Below, one piece after another: positions 8,300-15,857 of a stretch of 64,000 bases of DNA. Position numbers and translations under genes: made by a program. Within the stretch, counting starts at the first letter, position 1; each line of letters starts with the position of its first letter. Source of the stretch: Tritonibacter horizontis (GTDB lineage: Bacteria; Pseudomonadota; Alphaproteobacteria; Rhodobacterales; Rhodobacteraceae); NCBI RefSeq assembly GCF_001518015.1, contig NZ_LPUY01000008.1, positions 124,001 to 188,000 on the forward strand, read 5' to 3'. The notes under the pieces are model-generated. The model did not search any database, was not told the DNA's origin, and saw nothing but the letters and a program-made list of their open reading frames with translations.

Positions 8300-9547
8300 A
8301 TGAATGACGCAGCCAGAACCAGAGCCACGATCGAACGTTTGGGACACCAGGGCGATGGAATCGCCCCGGGCCCTCTGTTTGCTCCCCGCACGCTCCCGGG
8401 GGAAACCATCACAGGTGTTGTGGAGGGGCAATCGCTCGGTGACATTCGGATCGAGGATCCGTCTGATCAACGTGTGCAAGCGCCCTGCAGGCATTACAAA
8501 TCCTGCGGTGGATGCCAGATGCAGCACGCAAGTGATGACTTCGTCGCAGAGTGGAAATCCGATATCGTGCGCAGCGCATTGAAATCGCGCGGATTGACGA
8601 CTGTGTTTCGCCCGATCCTGACGTCACCTGCCCGGTCCCGTCGACGCGCGACATTTTCGGTGAAGCGGACCAAAAAAGGCGCGATGGCCGGTTTTCACGG
8701 CCGTGCATCGGATGTCATTACCGCTATTCCCGACTGTCACCTGCTCGCGCCGGAATTGCTGGCTGCGATTCCGATGGCCGAGGATCTGGCCACGATCGGG
8801 GCCAGCCGCAAGGCGCCACTTGCCGTTACGATCACAACCTCGACCGCCGGGCTGGATGTTCTTGTCCGCAATGGCAAACCCCTGGACGGTCCATTGCGGA
8901 TCGAGCTAGGTCAGATCATCGAGCGCCACAAACTGGCCCGACTGACGTGGGACGACGAACCCATGGGGATGGAACAAGCGCCGGTGCAACGATTTGGCCG
9001 CGCCCTGATCTGTCCTCCGCCTGGGGCATTCCTGCAGGCAACCGAGGAAGGCGAGGCCGCGCTTGTTGCGTCGGTTCGCGAAATCGTTTCGGGCGCGCGG
9101 CGGATTGCTGATCTGTTTGCGGGCTGCGGGACTTTTTCCCTGCCCTTGGCCGAAGACGCCGAGGTGCTTGCCGTGGAAGGGGAACGCGAGATGCTCGTGT
9201 CGCTGGAGCAAGGCTGGCGTCAGGCGCGTGGACTGAAGAAAATCACCACCCAGACACGGGACCTGTTTCGCAATCCACTTCTGCCGGAGGACCTCAACCC
9301 ATTTGGGGCGGCCTATGATGCGGTTGTGATCGACCCGCCACGCGCCGGTGCAGAGGCGCAGGTCGCCGAGCTGGCGCAGGCGCGAACGCCAAAACTGGCC
9401 TATGTTTCCTGCAATCCGATCACCTTTGCCCGTGATGCGGAAACGCTTGTTAAGGCGGGATATACTCTTGATTGGGTACAGGTCGTTGACCAGTTCCGTT
9501 GGTCGTCGCATACGGAACTGGTAGCGAGCCTGACCTGGTCTCGTTGA
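8300..9547 (+). CDS. TrmA/RlmCD-family 23S rRNA or tRNA m5U methyltransferase
   Basis: SAM-dependent uridine-5-methyltransferase of the TrmA/RlmC/RlmD family, 415 residues. An iron-sulfur cluster site is seen as C63-x5-C69-x2-C72 with a fourth Cys at 146 (AIPDCHLL). The SAM-binding motif is ADLFAGCGTFSLPLAED, and the catalytic Cys lies in YVSCNPITF at about residue 371, with the C-terminal HTE motif following. The N-terminal TRAM-like region holds GHQGDGIA. Which RNA position is modified cannot be decided from sequence alone. The ATG at 8300 is chosen; an in-frame TTG/ATG-type extension to 8258 looks unlike the family. The channel gene follows 14 bases after the stop. Confidence 0.85.
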   Translation: MNDAARTRATIERLGHQGDGIAPGPLFAPRTLPGETITGVVEGQSLGDIRIEDPSDQRVQAPCRHYKSCGGCQMQHASDDFVAEWKSDIVRSALKSRGLTTVFRPILTSPARSRRRATFSVKRTKKGAMAGFHGRASDVITAIPDCHLLAPELLAAIPMAEDLATIGASRKAPLAVTITTSTAGLDVLVRNGKPLDGPLRIELGQIIERHKLARLTWDDEPMGMEQAPVQRFGRALICPPPGAFLQATEEGEAALVASVREIVSGARRIADLFAGCGTFSLPLAEDAEVLAVEGEREMLVSLEQGWRQARGLKKITTQTRDLFRNPLLPEDLNPFGAAYDAVVIDPPRAGAEAQVAELAQARTPKLAYVSCNPITFARDAETLVKAGYTLDWVQVVDQFRWSSHTELVASLTWSR

Positions 9548-9561
9548 ATGCCAAAAGAGAG

Positions 9562-10356
9562 ATGCCGCTGATGATCGACCGTCTGAATTCAACTCTTGAA
9601 AGTGAGGCCTTTAGTCGTTTCATCACTGCGGTGATCCTGGTGAACGCCGTCACGTTGGGTCTGGAAACCTCGGATGTCGTCATGGCCAGATTTGGTGGCA
9701 TCGTGCACCTGATCGACGAAATCTGTCTGTTGATTTTCATCCTTGAGATCGCGGCCAAGCTGATCTGCAAAAGGTTGAAGTTCTTCGTCAATGGCTGGAA
9801 TATTTTCGACTTCTTGATTGTCGGTATCGCTCTGGTGCCGGGGGCCCAGGGGTTTTCGGTCTTGCGAGCGCTGCGTATCCTGCGGGTTCTGCGGGTCATC
9901 TCCGTCGCGCCGAGCTTGCGGCGCGTGGTCGAGGGCTTCATCACCGCACTTCCAGGCATGGGGTCGGTGTTCCTGCTGATGGCGATCATTTTCTACATCG
10001 GCTCTGTCATGGCGACGAAGCTTTTTAGCGACACCTTTCCGGAGTGGTTTGGCACACTTGGTTTGTCGGCCTATTCACTGTTTCAGATCATGACCCTGGA
10101 AAGCTGGTCCATGGGAATCGTTCGCCCGGTCATGGAGGTTTACTCGCACGCTTGGGCCTTCTTTGTTCCTTTCATCATGGTCACGACCTTTGCCGTTGTG
10201 AACCTGCTTGTCGGTTTGATCGTAAACTCGATGCAAGAAGGCCATTCGCAGGAAGAGGGCGAGCGAACCGATGCCTATCGCGATCAGGTTCTGGCCCGAC
10301 TTGAAGCCATCGAAAAGAGCATCGCCCAGGCCAACGATCAGCCGACACAAAAGTGA
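9562..10356 (+). CDS. Voltage-gated sodium channel, NavBac family
   Basis: Single-domain voltage-gated channel, 264 residues; four copies would make a homotetrameric Na+ channel in the inner membrane. Seen: S1-S3 segments to about residue 95, an S4 voltage sensor with Arg at 102, 105, 108 and 111 spaced every third residue, S5, a pore loop with selectivity filter TLESWSM at 178-184, S6, and a charged C-terminal helix typical of the NavBac coiled-coil neck. The filter matches that of the well-studied NavAb channel. ATG 9562 has AAAGAGAG upstream; ATG 9571 is an alternative. In marine bacteria such channels are linked to motility and pH/Na+ responses. Confidence 0.9.
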   Translation: MPLMIDRLNSTLESEAFSRFITAVILVNAVTLGLETSDVVMARFGGIVHLIDEICLLIFILEIAAKLICKRLKFFVNGWNIFDFLIVGIALVPGAQGFSVLRALRILRVLRVISVAPSLRRVVEGFITALPGMGSVFLLMAIIFYIGSVMATKLFSDTFPEWFGTLGLSAYSLFQIMTLESWSMGIVRPVMEVYSHAWAFFVPFIMVTTFAVVNLLVGLIVNSMQEGHSQEEGERTDAYRDQVLARLEAIEKSIAQANDQPTQK

Positions 10357-10432
10357 TTTTCAATCCCGGGGCGGGTTGTTGTATTCTGGCCGAAACAAAC
10401 AAAAGCTAAATTAGAGCGGACAGAGCAGACAC

Positions 10433-10951
10433 ATGCACAGGCGAACATTCGGGGTAGGCTTGCTGGCCGCCATCGGGACAACAGCGGGCTGTTCCAGCGG
10501 ACCGCGTATCAGACGGTATGACGGACCTCCTGTGACCTCCATTGTGGTCAATAAGGGCGCGCGCAAGATGTACCTGCTGCACGATACCAGGATCTTGCGG
10601 GAGTATACCGTACAGCTGGGCTTTGCGCCTGTCGGGCACAAACAGATCGAGGGCGACGGGCGCACCCCCGAAGGCAGCTATCTGATCAATCGACGCAATC
10701 CGCGCAGCCAATTCCATCTGTCACTCGGTGTGTCCTACCCGAATACGGCGGACCGGGTCCGTGCACAGGCGCTGGGCGCGCGACCAGGCGGTGATATTTT
10801 CATCCACGGCGAGCCAAACGATCCTGAAAGCCGGAAGCGGGCTGCCCGTGTCAAGGATTGGACCGCCGGCTGCATCGCCGTTACCAATGAAGAGATTGAG
10901 GAAATCTGGGCGATGGTTCAGGATGGAACCCTCATTACATTGCGCCAGTAG
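10433..10951 (+). CDS. L,D-transpeptidase (YkuD) lipoprotein
   Basis: Putative lipoprotein of 172 residues with a YkuD (L,D-transpeptidase) domain, a class that makes or cuts 3-3 peptidoglycan cross-links or attaches proteins to peptidoglycan. A twin-Arg-like start MHRRTF precedes a hydrophobic stretch and lipobox TTAGC with Cys20. The catalytic pattern is present: HGEPND with His125 and DWTAGCIAVT with Cys147. Its spacing from the channel gene (76 bases) suggests its own promoter or a loose operon. A strong terminator hairpin follows at 10986. Confidence 0.85.
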   Translation: MHRRTFGVGLLAAIGTTAGCSSGPRIRRYDGPPVTSIVVNKGARKMYLLHDTRILREYTVQLGFAPVGHKQIEGDGRTPEGSYLINRRNPRSQFHLSLGVSYPNTADRVRAQALGARPGGDIFIHGEPNDPESRKRAARVKDWTAGCIAVTNEEIEEIWAMVQDGTLITLRQ

Positions 10952-10985
10952 CCCCTGGGGTAGCCCTGTCCGCTGAACACAACAA

Positions 10986-11018
10986 AGGCCGCATCATATT
11001 TGAATGCGGCCTCTTTTA
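10986..11018 (+). terminator. Intrinsic terminator after the YkuD lipoprotein gene
   Basis: A nine-base perfect stem, AGGCCGCAT with ATGCGGCCT (10986-10994 and 11004-11012), a nine-base loop and a following TCTTTT. It lies between convergent genes and could stop both, since the minus strand has an AAAG-flanked T stretch as well. Confidence 0.8.
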
Positions 11019-11060
11019 ACTCTCATGCGATGCAGGGGGAAACCCTGCCGTAGGTGGGGC

Positions 11061-11555
11061 TCAGTTGGCCATCACCAATGTCCACCAAATCTTGCCGTTT
11101 GGCTCCTGAAACCAGGAGAATCCCATGTTGACGGCCTTGGGGTCCATGATCACCGACCTGGTTGTGCTATTCTCCATCCAGGCTGTCAGAGTCTGAAGCT
11201 CGTTTTCATAAGATTCGGAGATCGTCTCACCAAGCAAGGTACCAGTGTAGCCAACGCGGGCAATGCGATCCAAGGGCGACGACCCGTCAGAGCCAAAATG
11301 CCATGGGCGGTTCTGAACCGACATATCGCGGGAATGTGTCGCGGCAGCGGCATTCAGTTGGGCATTCAATTGGACGTTCCGGCTGCCGGCGGCCTGGCGC
11401 AGGGCATTGACCGAATCAAGCATTCGAAACTGAACGCGCTCGTCGTTGCGAATCTTGTAGACGCCCGATCCGCTGGCGGTGCCGTCGTTGCCGGTCGCGC
11501 AGGCGGAAACGATGAAAGATGCCAGAACGGTCAAAATCAGAAATACGCGTTTCAT
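11061..11555 (-). CDS. CAP (SCP/PR1)-domain lipoprotein
   Basis: Exported protein of 164 residues with a CAP-superfamily domain (the SCP/PR1 type, also found in YkwD-like proteins). An N-terminal hydrophobic segment ends in lipobox VSAC with Cys19, so it is probably anchored to a membrane. Domain features are the HSRDM-like motif (ATHSRDMSVQNRPWHF) and a C-terminal GFSWFQEPNGKIWWTLVMA strand pair. CAP proteins in bacteria have no single known activity; lipid binding or proteolysis has been proposed for some. It faces the YkuD lipoprotein gene across a terminator. The ATG is the only good start, followed directly by the signal sequence. Confidence 0.8.
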   Translation of the reverse strand: MKRVFLILTVLASFIVSACATGNDGTASGSGVYKIRNDERVQFRMLDSVNALRQAAGSRNVQLNAQLNAAAATHSRDMSVQNRPWHFGSDGSSPLDRIARVGYTGTLLGETISESYENELQTLTAWMENSTTRSVIMDPKAVNMGFSWFQEPNGKIWWTLVMAN

Positions 11556-11722
11556 TCTATGCCCTAGGTGTTGCGTTACTGCGTCCCTTATCGCTCCTGT
11601 GACTTATAGGCAAACCCGGTCCGGTCACAATGGTGCGATTCCAGGGGATTGAATTGCGACTGCGGCTTTCCGGCCATAAACTACGCGGCGAGACCGACCC
11701 ATTCATTGCAGAGTAGCTTGTC

Positions 11723-12340
11723 ATGACACGTAAACCCATTTTGATACCGACCCGTCGGCAATTTCTTGCAGGGTCGTCATCGCTTTTTGCCCTGCCAGCC
11801 GCGGCGCAGGATCTCGCGAGTGAGGATGATTCTGGATATGATCCGCTCCGACCGCCGCCAGAACCCGAACCCAGTGTGGCGCGCAATATTTCGGCGTTCA
11901 GAGCAAAGGACTGGCGCCCCTATTTTGACAGCCTCCGTGGCGGCGCGATTCTCGTCGATATTGACAGCCGAGCGTTGCATTTCTGGTCGGCGGACGAGGC
12001 CGTCTACAAGCTCTTCCCATCGTCCGTTCCGCTGAGTGATGATCTGACACGCCGTGGCCGGACCAAAATTGTGCGCAAGGTCGAGGGTCCCGGTTGGTCG
12101 CCAACGCCCAATATGCTCAAGCGCAACCCGGAGTGGCCGTCCTACATTCCACCGGGACCGGACAACCCGCTGGGGACCCATGCGTTATACCTTGGTTGGA
12201 AGTACTATCGGATCCACGGAACCCACGACACGCGCAAGATTGGGCGTCGATCTTCCAACGGATGCATCGGCCTCTACAACGAACATATCGCCGAACTTTT
12301 TGAACTGGCCCGGAACGGAACACAGGTGTTGCTAATTTGA
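11723..12340 (+). CDS. Exported L,D-transpeptidase family protein
   Basis: Second YkuD-domain protein in this stretch, 205 residues. The N-terminus TRRQFLAGSSSLFALPAAAQ looks like a Tat-type or Sec signal with cleavage after AAA-Q near residue 29. A proline-rich linker (PPPEPEP) precedes the catalytic domain. Active-site residues are visible as RIHGTHD with His165 and SSNGCIGLYN with Cys181. It is only distantly similar to the first YkuD protein and is probably ErfK/YbiS-like, either forming 3-3 cross-links or linking proteins to peptidoglycan. The substrate is not predictable. Confidence 0.85.
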   Translation: MTRKPILIPTRRQFLAGSSSLFALPAAAQDLASEDDSGYDPLRPPPEPEPSVARNISAFRAKDWRPYFDSLRGGAILVDIDSRALHFWSADEAVYKLFPSSVPLSDDLTRRGRTKIVRKVEGPGWSPTPNMLKRNPEWPSYIPPGPDNPLGTHALYLGWKYYRIHGTHDTRKIGRRSSNGCIGLYNEHIAELFELARNGTQVLLI

Positions 12341-12430
12341 CCACAACTGCGTGTGGGGCTGCACTTGAGATTTAACAAGCATTTGCAATCTGGTGAGTTT
12401 ACTGCTTAGAAAAACCTCACGAGGTAAGTC

Positions 12431-12459
12431 TTGAGTGCGCATACCATATGTGTGCTATG
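12431..12459 (+). promoter_or_regulatory. Possible promoter of the 60-residue exported peptide gene
   Basis: TTGAGT at 12431-12436 and GCTATG at 12454-12459 are separated by 17 bases. The -10 match is weak. A GGAGG ribosome site at 12469-12474 and the ATG at 12482 follow. Confidence 0.3.
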
Positions 12460-12481
12460 CGCGTATTCTGGAGGTTATAAT

Positions 12482-12664
12482 ATGAAGAAACTCGTTATCG
12501 CTGCCGCTCTGGTCGCTGCTGCTTCCGCCGCATCCGCCGGCAACTTGGCAGAACCGATCGTCGAAGCGCCGGTTATCATTGAAGAAGCAACCGGTTCTTC
12601 TTCCGGCATGCTGCTTCCGCTGCTGCTGCTGGTCATCGTGGCCGCTGCTGCTGCTGGCAACTAA
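12482..12664 (+). CDS. Small exported protein with Ser-rich spacer and C-terminal hydrophobic helix
   Basis: A 60-residue protein: signal-like N-terminus MKKLVIAAALVAAASAASAG, a short acidic section (EPIVEAPVIIEEA), a GSSSG spacer and a final Leu/Val/Ala-rich segment LLPLLLLVIVAAAAA that could span the membrane. A GGAGG ribosome site lies eight bases before ATG 12482; the in-frame codon at 12431 is inside the promoter region. It stands alone with its own terminator, so it is a separate, probably well-expressed unit. I believe similar small proteins sit near hemH in other Rhodobacteraceae, but their role is unknown to me. Confidence 0.75.
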   Translation: MKKLVIAAALVAAASAASAGNLAEPIVEAPVIIEEATGSSSGMLLPLLLLVIVAAAAAGN

Positions 12665-12684
12665 TCGTTGCTTAAGAAATGAGG

Positions 12685-12720
12685 AAAGGCGGCTGAGCAA
12701 TCAGCCGCCTTTCTTGTTTC
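12685..12720 (+). terminator. Strong intrinsic terminator
   Basis: A perfect 12-base stem (AAAGGCGGCTGA with TCAGCCGCCTTT) closed by a GCAA tetraloop at 12697-12700 and followed by a T-rich run. It ends the small-protein transcript, and on the other strand it may end the hemH transcript. Confidence 0.9.
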
Positions 12721-12763
12721 TGACAGGCCTGTTTTTCGGTCCGCCGCAGCCGGGGATAGCGGG

Positions 12764-13825
12764 CTAGTCCAGCCATCCCTTCAGGTTCCTGCGCACCATC
12801 TGCGACAGCGCAGCGATGTGGCTTTCCTGATCGTTGAGGCAGGGGATGTAGGTGAATGTCTCACCGCCGGCATGCTCAAAACTCTCGCAGATCTCTTCGT
12901 TGATCTCTTCAAGTGTTTCGATGCAATCCGCCGAAAAAGCCGGGGCGATCACGGCGATGTTCTTCTTGCCCTGTTTTGCAAGCTCCGCGACATGTTCAAC
13001 CGTATAGGGACGCAGCCATTCTTCCGGGCCAAAGACCGACTGGAACGTGGTCACGATATCTGTGTCGGCCCAGCCCAGGCGTTCTTTCAGAAGTCGCGTC
13101 GTCTTCTGGCACTGACAGTGATAGGGATCGCCCTGCATCAGATAGCGTTGCGGCATTCCATGGTACGAGCAGACGAGGATGTCGGGTTTCTTCTCTAGTT
13201 TTGAGTAGCTTTCCTCGACCGACCGCGCGAGCGCATCAATGTAATCCGGCTGGTCGAAATATGGCTCTACCGTCCGCGCCGCAGGTTGCCAGGTCTGTTC
13301 CATCAGCGCGCGAAAGAAGGCGTCATTTGCCGTCGCGGAGGTCGCCCCGGCGTAGTGCGGATAGAGCGGCACAAACAGAATCTTCCGGCACCCGGCCGCA
13401 ACAAGCGCTTCGACCTTGGATTTGGTCGAGGGATTGCCGTAGCGCATGCAGAAATCGACGATAACCTGATCTCCGTAAGTCTCCCGCATCGCCGCAGCCA
13501 TTTTTTCGGTCTGGTCCCGCGTGATCGTCATCAAGGGGCTCTCGCCCTTGTCGTGATTCCAGATGGATTTATAAGCCGCGCCCGAGCCAAAGGGGCGTTT
13601 GGTCAGGATGATCAGTTGCAACAGCGGCTGCCATTTCCACGCGGGATAGTCGATAACGCGCCGGTCCGAAAGAAACTCACTCAGGTAGCGCCGCATTGGC
13701 CAATAGCTGTAGTGATCCGGGGTGCCGAGGTTCGCCAGCAGAACGCCCACCCTCTCTTTGGCTACCTTTGGATGATCTTCCGTAGCATGTGCAGGTCGGG
13801 TCGCGGTGGGGCTGGCATCCAGCAT
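12764..13825 (-). CDS. hemH: Ferrochelatase
   Basis: Inserts Fe2+ into protoporphyrin IX in the last step of protoheme synthesis. The protein has about 353 residues with an N-terminal extension before the conserved VGVLLANLGTPD. Key motifs are RYGNPS, YPHYAGATSAT, the catalytic His in CSYHGMPQRY, and the Glu region FSADCIETLEEI. ATG 13825 has AGGA nine bases upstream; an in-frame TTG at 13831 is too close to that site. It is a single gene, with a plausible promoter at 13870-13898 and a terminator hairpin at its 3' end. Confidence 0.93.
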   Translation of the reverse strand: MLDASPTATRPAHATEDHPKVAKERVGVLLANLGTPDHYSYWPMRRYLSEFLSDRRVIDYPAWKWQPLLQLIILTKRPFGSGAAYKSIWNHDKGESPLMTITRDQTEKMAAAMRETYGDQVIVDFCMRYGNPSTKSKVEALVAAGCRKILFVPLYPHYAGATSATANDAFFRALMEQTWQPAARTVEPYFDQPDYIDALARSVEESYSKLEKKPDILVCSYHGMPQRYLMQGDPYHCQCQKTTRLLKERLGWADTDIVTTFQSVFGPEEWLRPYTVEHVAELAKQGKKNIAVIAPAFSADCIETLEEINEEICESFEHAGGETFTYIPCLNDQESHIAALSQMVRRNLKGWLD

Positions 13826-13869
13826 TGGCAAAGATCCTAGTGTTATGTCGCTGTGGAATGTTCGGGGTT

Positions 13870-13898
13870 AGATAAGTCTCTACGCGGCCAAAGGCCAA
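13870..13898 (-). promoter_or_regulatory. Probable hemH promoter
   Basis: On the minus strand, TTGGCC (13898-13893) and TTATCT (13875-13870) are separated by 17 bases and lie about 45 bases upstream of the hemH ATG. Confidence 0.4.
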
Positions 13899-13947
13899 TT
13901 GGATCATCTGACTGCGACCATTCGCTCAGGTTATCGGAAATCATGCG

Positions 13948-14784
13948 CTACTCCTCCTCGGGCAGATTGCCCTCTGGTACCCTCAAAGCATCCGCGAGTC
14001 GCATCTTTGCAGATCCGGGGCGCAGGGGTTGGGGTTGCGATTCGGCGGGGGACCAGCCCGTCAGGCATACAAGTTCGAAAGTCGCATTCAGCTTGCCCGA
14101 TTCAGCAGAAAAATTCTGTCTATAGATGTGATTTGCCAGCTCGAAGAGGCTCCTCGGTGTCGGCTTGCGCAGTCGGGCGGACATCGTGTTGGTTTCTCCC
14201 ATGGCGCGCAAATCGTGCATCAGGTGGGTCAGGTCGCGATATTGGACGGTCAAGGGCACCACGTCGGCGACAGGCAGGGCAAAACCCGCACGTTGCAACA
14301 GCGCCCCAAGATCGCGAATCTCCCCCATTGGGGCAACGCGCGGGGACAGGCCTCCGCTGATATAGGTCTCGGCCTCCGCCAGCGCGGACCGCAGTTCATG
14401 CAAGGTCTGTCCGCCAAGGGTTACCATCAGCAGCAATCCATCGTCTTGCAGGGCTCTGCGGCATTGGATCAGCTGGCCAACAGGATCGTTGGCCCAGTGC
14501 AGCCCCATGACATGCACCAGCACATCGTGAGATCCCGGTTTGAGATCTATCACCTCGCTGTCAGGAACCAGTTTGGCACCGGGCAGCATTCCCTCCCAGG
14601 GTTCCGCAAAAGGCGCGACAATCGCAGGCTTGGTAAAGACTCTATTAACCATGCTGAGGCGATCCTCGACCTCGTCTCTGGCCATATCGTGCAGGAACAT
14701 CGCATCCGGCTGACGCCGGGCGCGGCGCAGGCGAAGTGTATCGTGGTCAAAGATCTGGGGATGAGCCATCGGTTCTTGAGTCAT
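13948..14784 (-). CDS. BioC/NDUFAF5-like SAM-dependent methyltransferase
   Basis: Class I methyltransferase-like protein of 278 residues. Its shape resembles the alphaproteobacterial NDUFAF5/BioC-like group: an N-terminal RLRRARRQPDAMFLHDM, a degenerate SAM-binding core, a HVMGLHWANDPVGQL strand and a C-terminal region ending in acidic residues. Mitochondrial NDUFAF5 hydroxylates an Arg in complex I, and BioC methylates malonyl-ACP; which role applies here is uncertain. It starts head to head with comF, whose ATG is only 11 bases away. An ATG at 14769 is an alternative start. No Shine-Dalgarno sequence is clear for either. Confidence 0.75.
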   Translation of the reverse strand: MTQEPMAHPQIFDHDTLRLRRARRQPDAMFLHDMARDEVEDRLSMVNRVFTKPAIVAPFAEPWEGMLPGAKLVPDSEVIDLKPGSHDVLVHVMGLHWANDPVGQLIQCRRALQDDGLLLMVTLGGQTLHELRSALAEAETYISGGLSPRVAPMGEIRDLGALLQRAGFALPVADVVPLTVQYRDLTHLMHDLRAMGETNTMSARLRKPTPRSLFELANHIYRQNFSAESGKLNATFELVCLTGWSPAESQPQPLRPGSAKMRLADALRVPEGNLPEEE

Positions 14785-14795
14785 GAGGTGTACCT

Positions 14796-15527
14796 ATGAC
14801 GTTGCGCGCGCGGATTCAAACTGCAGTTACTCTTGTCTACCCAGCGCGCTGCCTGAATTGCGGCGGCTTGGTCGAAAGTGATTTTGGATTGTGTAGCGCC
14901 TGCTGGCGGGAAACGGAATTCATATCCGGGCTTGTCTGTGACAGATGTGGCGTGCCGGTCGCCGGTGAAGATGACGGGCAGCCTGTTGAATGTGACGACT
15001 GCGCCATGTCCCAGCGGGATTGGTCGCAAGGGCGGGCGGCACTTGTATACGGAGGGCAGGGGCGACGTTTGGTTCTGGCGCTCAAACATGGCGACCGAAC
15101 CGACCTGGCGCATCCTGCGTCGGCCTGGATGCTCCGGGCTGCGGCGGCACTCCTGGAACCCGCCCCCTTGGTGGTTCCGGTCCCTCTGCATTGGTCCCGG
15201 TTGCTGCGCCGTCGCTACAATCAATCGGCCTTATTGGCGCAGGCCCTGGCCGCGCGTGCCGGCTGCGATTGGGTCCCGGATTCATTGATACGCTCCGTTC
15301 AGACCCCGATGCTTGAGGGGCGCAGCCGTCAGGAGCGAACAGATCTACTGGCAGACGCCATCCGTCCGCACCCCCGCATGGGGGAACGGATGACGGGACG
15401 CGACATCCTGTTGGTGGATGATGTGCTGACCAGTGGCGCCACGCTCTCTGCTTGTGCACGGGCATGTTATGCTGCCGGTGCAAAGAGAGTGAGCGTCGTC
15501 GTCCTCGCTCGGGTCACGGCACTGTGA
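14796..15527 (+). CDS. ComF-family phosphoribosyltransferase-like protein
   Basis: ComF-family protein of 243 residues, related to DNA-uptake ComF and phosphoribosyltransferases. The N-terminus has a double zinc-ribbon: CLNC with CSAC, then CDRCGV with CDDC. A type I phosphoribosyltransferase signature ILLVDDVLTSGATLSAC is near residue 200. In naturally transformable bacteria ComF acts in the cytosol during DNA import; outside that setting its job is unsettled. A GAGGTG ribosome site precedes the ATG. The nearest downstream gene, grxC, follows after 72 bases and may share the transcript. Confidence 0.85.
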   Translation: MTLRARIQTAVTLVYPARCLNCGGLVESDFGLCSACWRETEFISGLVCDRCGVPVAGEDDGQPVECDDCAMSQRDWSQGRAALVYGGQGRRLVLALKHGDRTDLAHPASAWMLRAAAALLEPAPLVVPVPLHWSRLLRRRYNQSALLAQALAARAGCDWVPDSLIRSVQTPMLEGRSRQERTDLLADAIRPHPRMGERMTGRDILLVDDVLTSGATLSACARACYAAGAKRVSVVVLARVTAL

Positions 15528-15599
15528 AAACACTGGCAAAGCTTGTAAAACGGCCCCACATCGCGCAAGACCCGTGAACAAAATCGAAGGGAGACCGAT

Positions 15600-15857
15600 A
15601 TGCAACCGGTTGAAATCTATACCTCGCCGCTTTGCGGTTTTTGCCATGCTGCCAAGCGTTTGTTGACCCAGAAGGGCGTACAGTTTTCCGAGATCGACAT
15701 CCTTGCGGACCCTGATCGTAAACCGGAAATGATCACGCGGGCAAATGGCGGTCGGACCGTGCCGCAAATTTTTGTCGGTGAGATCCACGTCGGTGGCTGT
15801 GACGACCTCTATGCGCTCGACCGCGCAGGCAAGCTCGACCCCTTGTTGGCGGCTTGA
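15600..15857 (+). CDS. grxC: Glutaredoxin 3
   Basis: Dithiol glutaredoxin of 85 residues that reduces protein disulfides and glutathionylated proteins with glutathione. Active-site CGFC (in SPLCGFCHAAKRLL) replaces the common CPYC. The cis-Pro loop GGRTVPQIF and the GGCDDLYAL glutathione-binding end are present. A GGGAG site lies upstream of the ATG. Its stop overlaps the nitrilase start (TGATG), so the two and marR form an operon. Function is firm from the family; the CGFC variant occurs in alphaproteobacterial GrxC. Confidence 0.9.
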   Translation: MQPVEIYTSPLCGFCHAAKRLLTQKGVQFSEIDILADPDRKPEMITRANGGRTVPQIFVGEIHVGGCDDLYALDRAGKLDPLLAA

